In this document: positions 58,796 through 64,000 of the stretch, piece after piece
Numbering within the stretch: position 1 is the first letter of the stretch
Layout: every line of letters starts with the position of its first letter
Origin: Phytohalomonas tamaricis
GTDB taxonomy: Bacteria; Pseudomonadota; Gammaproteobacteria; Pseudomonadales; Halomonadaceae
Reading direction: 5' to 3'
Assembly: GCF_003012345.1 (NCBI RefSeq)
Contig: NZ_PVRV01000023.1
Coordinates: 62,001 to 126,000, forward strand
DNA length: 64,000 nucleotides
Program-made: the position numbers and the translations under genes
Notes under the pieces: generated by a model
Database searches by the model: none
Told to the model about the DNA's origin: nothing
The model's input: the letters and a program-made list of their open reading frames with translations, nothing else

Positions 58796-60244
58796 TTACT
58801 TATTCATGGATGACTTGATCATGCTGGCGGGCAGGACGCGATCAGCACTCATCAAGCAATCAGGATCAAACGCGCGTTTAATACTCACCAATAGTTCCCG
58901 CTCAGCCTCGGAAGCCCGTTTCAGGTAAGCCTGTTGCTTGATACGGCCGATACCATGCTCCGCGCTAATACTGCCGTTGAAGCGATCAAGCACGTCAAAG
59001 ATAAGCTCTTCGAGTTCATGCAACACCGTTACGGCCTGTTCCGCGGCCATGCCTGGCGGCGGCAATATATTGAAATGGAGATTGCCATCTCCGACGTGCC
59101 CATAGGGAATGACGGTCGATTCAGGGGAATAATGCGTAACCACAGTCGTCGCCTCATCGACAAAATCGGCTAGTGCTGAGATCGGTACGGATACATCGGT
59201 GCGGAGATGCTCGCCACGCATACGCTGCCCTTCCAGCATACTCTCGCGGATAAACCATAACTGGAGTGCTTGTGCACTACTCGCGGCAAGAACGCCATCG
59301 AGTATCAGCTCAGCCGTCATGCCCTGCTCCACAAAATTCTCCATCATTTGAGCCAGATCAACAGGCCCAGTGGCCGCTGTTTCCATTAAGACATAATACG
59401 GATAAGCGACATCCAACGGGTCAGTCAGCTGAGGAGCAGCCTCAAAAGCCAGTTCCATACATTTGCGCGGGATCAATTCAAAGGCCGACAGCAGATCACT
59501 ACAGCTGCGGCGTGCCAGCGTATAAAGCTGCATAGCCGCTGCCACTGAAGGTATCGCCAGCAATGCTGTCTGTGTCTGCTCCGGCTTGGGAAAAAGCTTT
59601 AATACGGCTGCAGTGACGATGCCGAGGGTCCCTTCACTGCCGATGAATAACTGCTTGAGATTATAAGCACGGTTATCCTTGCGCAGCGCTGTCATGCCGT
59701 TCCAGATGCGTCCATCAGGTAGCACCACTTCAAGCCCGAGCACGAGTTCACGCATCATTCCGTAGCGCAGCACATTAAGGCCGCCGGCATTGGTGGCAAT
59801 ATTGCCGCCAATCTGACAGCTCCCTTGTGCGCCCAACGAGAGCGGGAAGAAGCATTCCTGTTCTTCAGCAATACGTTTGATTTCTTCCAGCACACAACCG
59901 CCGTCAACGACCATGGTAAACCCGACCGGGTCGATACTATGCACACGGTTCATGCGTTCAAGACTAATAACAATCTCATTGTTATCTTTATCAGGAAGTG
60001 CGCCGCCCACAAGCCCCGTATGGCCGCCCTGTGGCACCATTCGGACACCATTTTCTCGGCATAAACGAACGACAGCAGCGACCTCTTCAGTCGTTTTGGG
60101 CCGCGCTACTGCTAAAGGTTCGCCAAGCCGATGACCTGCCCAATCCTGGGTATAACGGGCAAAGTCCTCTGGAGGTTGGAGAATCGCATTCGCGCCAAGC
60201 AGTGCGACCAGAGCATCGATAAAATTCGCCTTGCTTGTATCCAT
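58796..60244 (-). CDS. FAD-linked D-2-hydroxyacid (2-hydroxyglutarate-type) dehydrogenase
   Basis: 482 residues from MDTSKANFIDALVALL. FAD-binding domain (ARPKTTEEVAAVVRLCRENG, then MVPQGGHTGLVGGALP, GGNIATNAGGLNVLRYGMMR and GSEGTLGIVTAAVLKLFPKP) and C-terminal domain with VIPYGHVGDGNLHFNI and SAEHGIGRIKQ, whose His residues bind metal and substrate. It oxidises D-lactate, D-2-hydroxyglutarate or similar acids. An upstream ATG at 60304 has no ribosome-binding site. Confidence 0.92.
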   Translation of the reverse strand: MDTSKANFIDALVALLGANAILQPPEDFARYTQDWAGHRLGEPLAVARPKTTEEVAAVVRLCRENGVRMVPQGGHTGLVGGALPDKDNNEIVISLERMNRVHSIDPVGFTMVVDGGCVLEEIKRIAEEQECFFPLSLGAQGSCQIGGNIATNAGGLNVLRYGMMRELVLGLEVVLPDGRIWNGMTALRKDNRAYNLKQLFIGSEGTLGIVTAAVLKLFPKPEQTQTALLAIPSVAAAMQLYTLARRSCSDLLSAFELIPRKCMELAFEAAPQLTDPLDVAYPYYVLMETAATGPVDLAQMMENFVEQGMTAELILDGVLAASSAQALQLWFIRESMLEGQRMRGEHLRTDVSVPISALADFVDEATTVVTHYSPESTVIPYGHVGDGNLHFNILPPPGMAAEQAVTVLHELEELIFDVLDRFNGSISAEHGIGRIKQQAYLKRASEAERELLVSIKRAFDPDCLMSADRVLPASMIKSSMNK

Positions 60245-60526
60245 TATTCTTTGCCTTGAATGATAACGCTGTCGGGAATGGTAGATAGCTCTACTTTCAG
60301 TCATCTGGTCTTACGCGCATCTATTCCAACAGGCATGTAACAAGTAGACAGAATCGAAAGCAATTATATAAAAGCCTAATGTGCGATTATTGAACTCTCG
60401 GCACAAAATATAATCCGGTAAATCCAGGCCGGTACAGTAGCGAACACAATTCCAGTAAAACTCTGATCTCAATAAATGCTATTTTGGAAAAGAAGGATCA
60501 TTTATGACTGCAAGGAGCGTGTCATC

Positions 60527-61192
60527 ATGAAGAACGTATTTCTGTATTCTAGTGTGCTTGCCTTGGGCTATTTTCCGTTAACGGCAGCAGCCTCATGTGA
60601 AGATGTAATGGCGCAGATCGCCCAGAAAATAGAAGCCAATGGTGTCCCTACATCACAGTTTCAACTTGATGCCCTGCCTAATGCAGAAGCGAACGAGGCT
60701 GGTGGGCAGATTGTTGGTTCCTGTGAGAACGGCACTCGCAAGATTGTTTACTCTCGTAAAAGCGCTCAAGCAGGGACAAGCAATATCCCTAGTACCGGGT
60801 CCCCCGAAGAACGCCAAGCCACTCCGAACAAGCAATCATCTTCTGATACTCAAACAGCACTGACTAAGCAAACCACTACGGAAGAGCTCCAGCCAGAGGC
60901 GCAATCTACTTCGAGTGATCAAACCTCCGCAGAAGAATCCCAGCCTGAGGCGCAGTCCTCTTCAAGTGAGCAAACCTCCGCAGAAGAATCCCAGCCTGAG
61001 GCGCAGTCCTCTTCAAGTGAGCAAACCTCCGCAGAAGAGTCCCAGCCTGAGGCGCAGCCTTCTTCCAGCAACAAACAGACCTCAACGGAAGGATCTCAAC
61101 CCAGCGCGCAAAATACATCTGTATCAGGAGACCTGCGCACCGTGGAAGAAAGGTACAAGTTTCTTCTCGAAGGCACTGACTCAGACGTATGA
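60527..61192 (+). CDS. DUF1161 secreted protein with tandem 17-residue repeat tail
   Basis: 221 residues. Signal peptide MKNVFLYSSVLALGYFPLTA then AAS; DUF1161 domain SCEDVMAQIAQKIEANGVPT...GGQIVGSCENGTRKIVYSRK (residues about 24-84). The rest is a low-complexity tail with four to five copies of a 17-residue unit (QTSAEESQPEAQSSSSE) and a short conserved-looking end LRTVEERYKFLLEGTDSDV. DUF1161 proteins are normally about 80 residues. GGAG lies upstream of ATG 60527. Confidence 0.85.
   Translation: MKNVFLYSSVLALGYFPLTAAASCEDVMAQIAQKIEANGVPTSQFQLDALPNAEANEAGGQIVGSCENGTRKIVYSRKSAQAGTSNIPSTGSPEERQATPNKQSSSDTQTALTKQTTTEELQPEAQSTSSDQTSAEESQPEAQSSSSEQTSAEESQPEAQSSSSEQTSAEESQPEAQPSSSNKQTSTEGSQPSAQNTSVSGDLRTVEERYKFLLEGTDSDV
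60869..61070 (+). repeat. 51-bp in-frame tandem repeat
   Basis: Starts of the unit CAAACCTCCGCAG lie at 60920, 60971 and 61022, exactly 51 bp apart and almost identical; a diverged copy precedes (from about 60869) and another follows. It lies wholly within the DUF1161 gene. Confidence 0.92.
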
Positions 61193-61208
61193 GGTAATTT
61201 GCATAAAC

Positions 61209-61234
61209 AAAAAAGGCCGCTCTTTTCGGCGGCC
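61209..61234 (-). terminator. Terminator of the ect operon
   Basis: On the minus strand GGCCGC-CGAAAAGA-GCGGCC is followed by TTTTTT. It lies 26 bp after ectC; it may also slow transcription from the convergent DUF1161 gene. Confidence 0.82.
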
Positions 61235-61259
61235 TCTAGGTAAAACCAAAGCTAGACAA

Positions 61260-61700
61260 TTATTCATCTGTGAGTTCGTAAGAACCGTCCTTATGACGCA
61301 CTTCCAACTCATCTGCCAATTCATAAGAACCATCTTCGCGGTGCACTTCACGGCCACTCAATGCCGGATTGAAGACACACGCTACCGTCATGCCTTTTTC
61401 CTTGCCCCGTAACCAATGCTCGTCGTGCTCGTTGAGCAAGTACATATCACCCGCTTTGATAGTGTGTATTTTGCCATCAGCAATGGTTTCTACTTCACCC
61501 TCGCCTTCATAGCAAAATACTGCTTCAAAATGATGCTTATAGTGAATATGTGTTTCCGTACCTGGATGAATGCGCGTGATATTGAAGGAAAAGCCAACGT
61601 TGTCATTAGAAAGAACTAAACGCGTACTGTCCCAATTACCGTTCTCGGCTTCAACATAGCGCTCTGATTTGCGACATTCTTCAAGGTTACGCACGATCAT
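61260..61700 (-). CDS. ectC: L-ectoine synthase with duplicated C-terminal tail
   Basis: 146 residues from [20 protein letters not shown]. Cupin fold: [35 protein letters not shown] and [13 protein letters not shown] supply iron and substrate ligands. It cyclises N-gamma-acetyl-diaminobutyrate to ectoine. The family tail [15 protein letters not shown] occurs twice (second copy [14 protein letters not shown]), making the protein about 10-15 residues longer than usual. The start has no strong ribosome-binding site; a longer frame to 61754 runs into the intercistronic hairpin. Confidence 0.97.
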   Translation of the reverse strand: MIVRNLEECRKSERYVEAENGNWDSTRLVLSNDNVGFSFNITRIHPGTETHIHYKHHFEAVFCYEGEGEVETIADGKIHTIKAGDMYLLNEHDEHWLRGKEKGMTVACVFNPALSGREVHREDGSYELADELEVRHKDGSYELTDE

Positions 61701-61740
61701 ATTGGGTATCCCTTTTCTTTGTTGATCGGTAAGACTATTA

Positions 61741-61770
61741 ACAATACCGGTCACGTTGGACCGGTATTGT
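61741..61770. repeat. Perfect intercistronic hairpin between ectB and ectC
   Basis: ACAATACCGGTC (61741-61752) and GACCGGTATTGT (61759-61770), 12-base perfect arms around ACGTTG. No T-tract follows on either strand. Confidence 0.85.
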
Positions 61771-61786
61771 TGAGGAAAAATTAAGC

Positions 61787-63070
<1,284 letters not shown>

Positions 63071-63649
63071 TTAAATTTGTGTCGGATCGAACGGCCCAAT
63101 GCGAACAAGATTCTCGGGATCATGTTCACCACCTAGCTGTTCCTCGGAAAAATATTCGCGGCTGTTGAGTGGCGCTTTCCAGCGTTCAGCCAATCGTTTG
63201 AAAAGCCCCCAGGACGCTTCATTATCTGGCGTGATCGTTGTTTCCAAATGGCGTACATCAGCTTGATGAGGCCTTTTCAAGACAGCTTCGACCAGTCGAC
63301 GAGAAAGCCCCGTGCCACGAGCTTTTTTGCCCACTGCCACCTGCCACAAGAAATAAGTATCAGGAGAATTGGCTTTTACATAGCCTGATACGAAACCGAC
63401 AATTTCACCCTCAATATCAGTCGCTACCGCGCAGCGATCACGAAACTGGGTGGCGAGTAAAAGATAGGCATATGCTGAATTTACATCGAGGGGAGGACAT
63501 GCTTTGACCAATTCATAAATTCCCCAACCATCATCCGTATTGGGGGGGCGAATAAAAATGGGTGTTTCGCCTTCTATGATGGATTCGGCTGTGGCTGGTG
63601 GATATGTCATGTCTGTTGTTGATGTGAAATTCTGGTTTGTCGTGGTCAT
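63071..63649 (-). CDS. ectA: Diaminobutyrate N-gamma-acetyltransferase
   Basis: 192 residues, GNAT fold. IFIRPPNTDDGWGIYELVKA, CPPLDVNSAYAYLLLATQFR, YFLWQVAVGKKARGTGLSRR (acetyl-CoA loop) and ETTITPDNEASWGLFKRLAE match EctA. It acetylates diaminobutyrate, the second step to ectoine. First gene of ectABC; no ask_ect or ectD gene follows. The first 15 residues are variable, and the ATG 13 codons downstream (63610) is possible. Confidence 0.96.
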   Translation of the reverse strand: MTTTNQNFTSTTDMTYPPATAESIIEGETPIFIRPPNTDDGWGIYELVKACPPLDVNSAYAYLLLATQFRDRCAVATDIEGEIVGFVSGYVKANSPDTYFLWQVAVGKKARGTGLSRRLVEAVLKRPHQADVRHLETTITPDNEASWGLFKRLAERWKAPLNSREYFSEEQLGGEHDPENLVRIGPFDPTQI

Positions 63650-63673
63650 GATAATTTTCGCTGTAGCGAATTA

Positions 63674-63692
63674 AGTTGTAACCATAACAACT
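63674..63692. promoter_or_regulatory. Palindrome and promoter-like elements upstream of ectA
   Basis: AGTTGT-N7-ACAACT (63674-63692) overlaps a -10-like TATGGT that lies 17 bp after TTGATT on the minus strand. A second repeat, CCAGTT-N8-AACTGG, is at 63711-63730. Probable operator/promoter region of the ect operon; the regulator (for example an EctR-type MarR protein) is not in the window. Confidence 0.45.
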
Positions 63693-63803
63693 AGTTATCG
63701 AACAATCAAACCAGTTTTTATTACAACTGGCTTTAATCATAATAATTACTTATCTTGAGGCGTTATAAACGTCTATAGAGTTCTTTTTAAGAACTATAGA
63801 CAA

Positions 63804-63831
63804 CAAAAGCCGCCTTAGCGGCTTTTGTTTT
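63804..63831. terminator. Terminator between gor and the ect promoter region
   Basis: CAAAAGCCGC-CTTA-GCGGCTTTTG, ten-base arms, followed by TTTTAG on the plus side and TTGTC on the minus side; most likely ends the gor transcript. Confidence 0.82.
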
Positions 63832-63876
63832 AGTATTTTTTTATTCTAGATAACGGTATAAAGAAAGTTCAAAGAA

Positions 63877-64000
63877 TCAATGCCGCGTGATCTCTCTCAT
63901 CGTAACGAACTCTTCGGCACTTGTGGGATGAATGCCAATAGTTGCATCAAAATCAGCTTTGGTCAGTTGAGCCCGTATGGCAATCGCTATGCCCTGAATA
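63877..64000 (-). CDS. gor: Glutathione-disulfide reductase, C-terminal end (5' part beyond window)
   Basis: The last 40 codons of a frame that enters from the right edge: ...[20 protein letters not shown] then [11 protein letters not shown] and stop. KADFD.T..IHPT.AEEFVTM with catalytic His and Glu is the C-terminal signature of glutathione reductase (flavoprotein disulfide reductase family). The enzyme keeps glutathione reduced using NADPH. Only the interface-domain end is visible. Confidence 0.86.
   Translation of the reverse strand, partial: IQGIAIAIRAQLTKADFDATIGIHPTSAEEFVTMREITRH

Noticed and set aside
60869-61070. CRISPR array
   Set aside because: The repeats are contiguous 51-bp coding units without spacers and lie in an open frame; no cas genes are present.

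Overview
The window comes from a gammaproteobacterial chromosome, most likely a moderately halophilic member of the Halomonadaceae. The right edge carries a complete ectoine operon (ectA-ectB-ectC, 61260-63649). The rest of the right part is ordinary gammaproteobacterial core: tusDCBE, moeA/moaB, metH, nfuA, pdxH, wrbA, znuABC/zur, FAN1, gor. Genus-level assignment is an inference from gene content and protein resemblance; no search was run.

Region 1 (1 to about 24400) is most of a lambda-like (siphovirus-type) prophage. It is integrated at the 3' end of a tRNA-Ser(UGA) gene (24400-24490, minus strand), with the integrase ending 10 bp from the tRNA; its far end lies beyond the left edge. Its control centre is at 13.1-16.3 kb. 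A Cro-like gene and a CI-like LexA/S24 repressor are divergent over a set of GTACC-N5-GGTAC operators, and a second copy of the same operator sits in a leftward promoter at 15.7 kb. From PR (minus strand) run cro, a gene in the cII position, an O-like replication protein with iterons inside its gene, a DnaC-like loader, a nin-like block (NinB, DUF968-type nuclease, Ogr-like zinc finger, RusA), a gene in the Q position, an endolysin, a chain of holin-like membrane proteins, overlapping Rz/Rz1, the terminase subunits, the portal and a head-morphogenesis gene cut by the edge. From PL (plus strand) run a long structured leader with a boxA, many tiny genes, RecE/RecT, dUTPase, a C5 DNA methyltransferase, an HTH excisionase-like gene and the integrase. 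Between CI and PL lies a HicA-HicB pair followed by a SecB-like gene, a probable toxin-antitoxin-chaperone module.

Region 2 (24.4-48.3 kb) is core chromosome. It holds yccA and tusDCBE (tRNA 2-thiolation), acpH, a carbonic-anhydrase homologue that has lost two of three zinc ligands, moeA-moaB-DUF1244, an APC permease with an XRE-cupin regulator and an HDAC-family amidohydrolase divergent from a Pat-type protein acetyltransferase, pdxH, DUF2069-wrbA, a YihY/BrkB membrane protein, smrA, metH, nfuA, a chromosomal KfrA-like protein divergent from a tyrosine recombinase, and a SufE-like protein.

Region 3 (48.3-53.4 kb) is a zinc-starvation cluster, read as zur, then pyrC-like, znuA, znuC, znuB, hisI, yidD. 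A Zur-box-like sequence lies before the pyrC-like gene, whose metal-binding HxH is QxH.

Region 4 (53.5-64 kb) holds an SDR, an XPD/DinG-type helicase overlapping a FAN1 nuclease gene, a D-2-hydroxyacid dehydrogenase, a DUF1161 protein with a 17-residue repeat tail, ectABC and the 3' end of gor.
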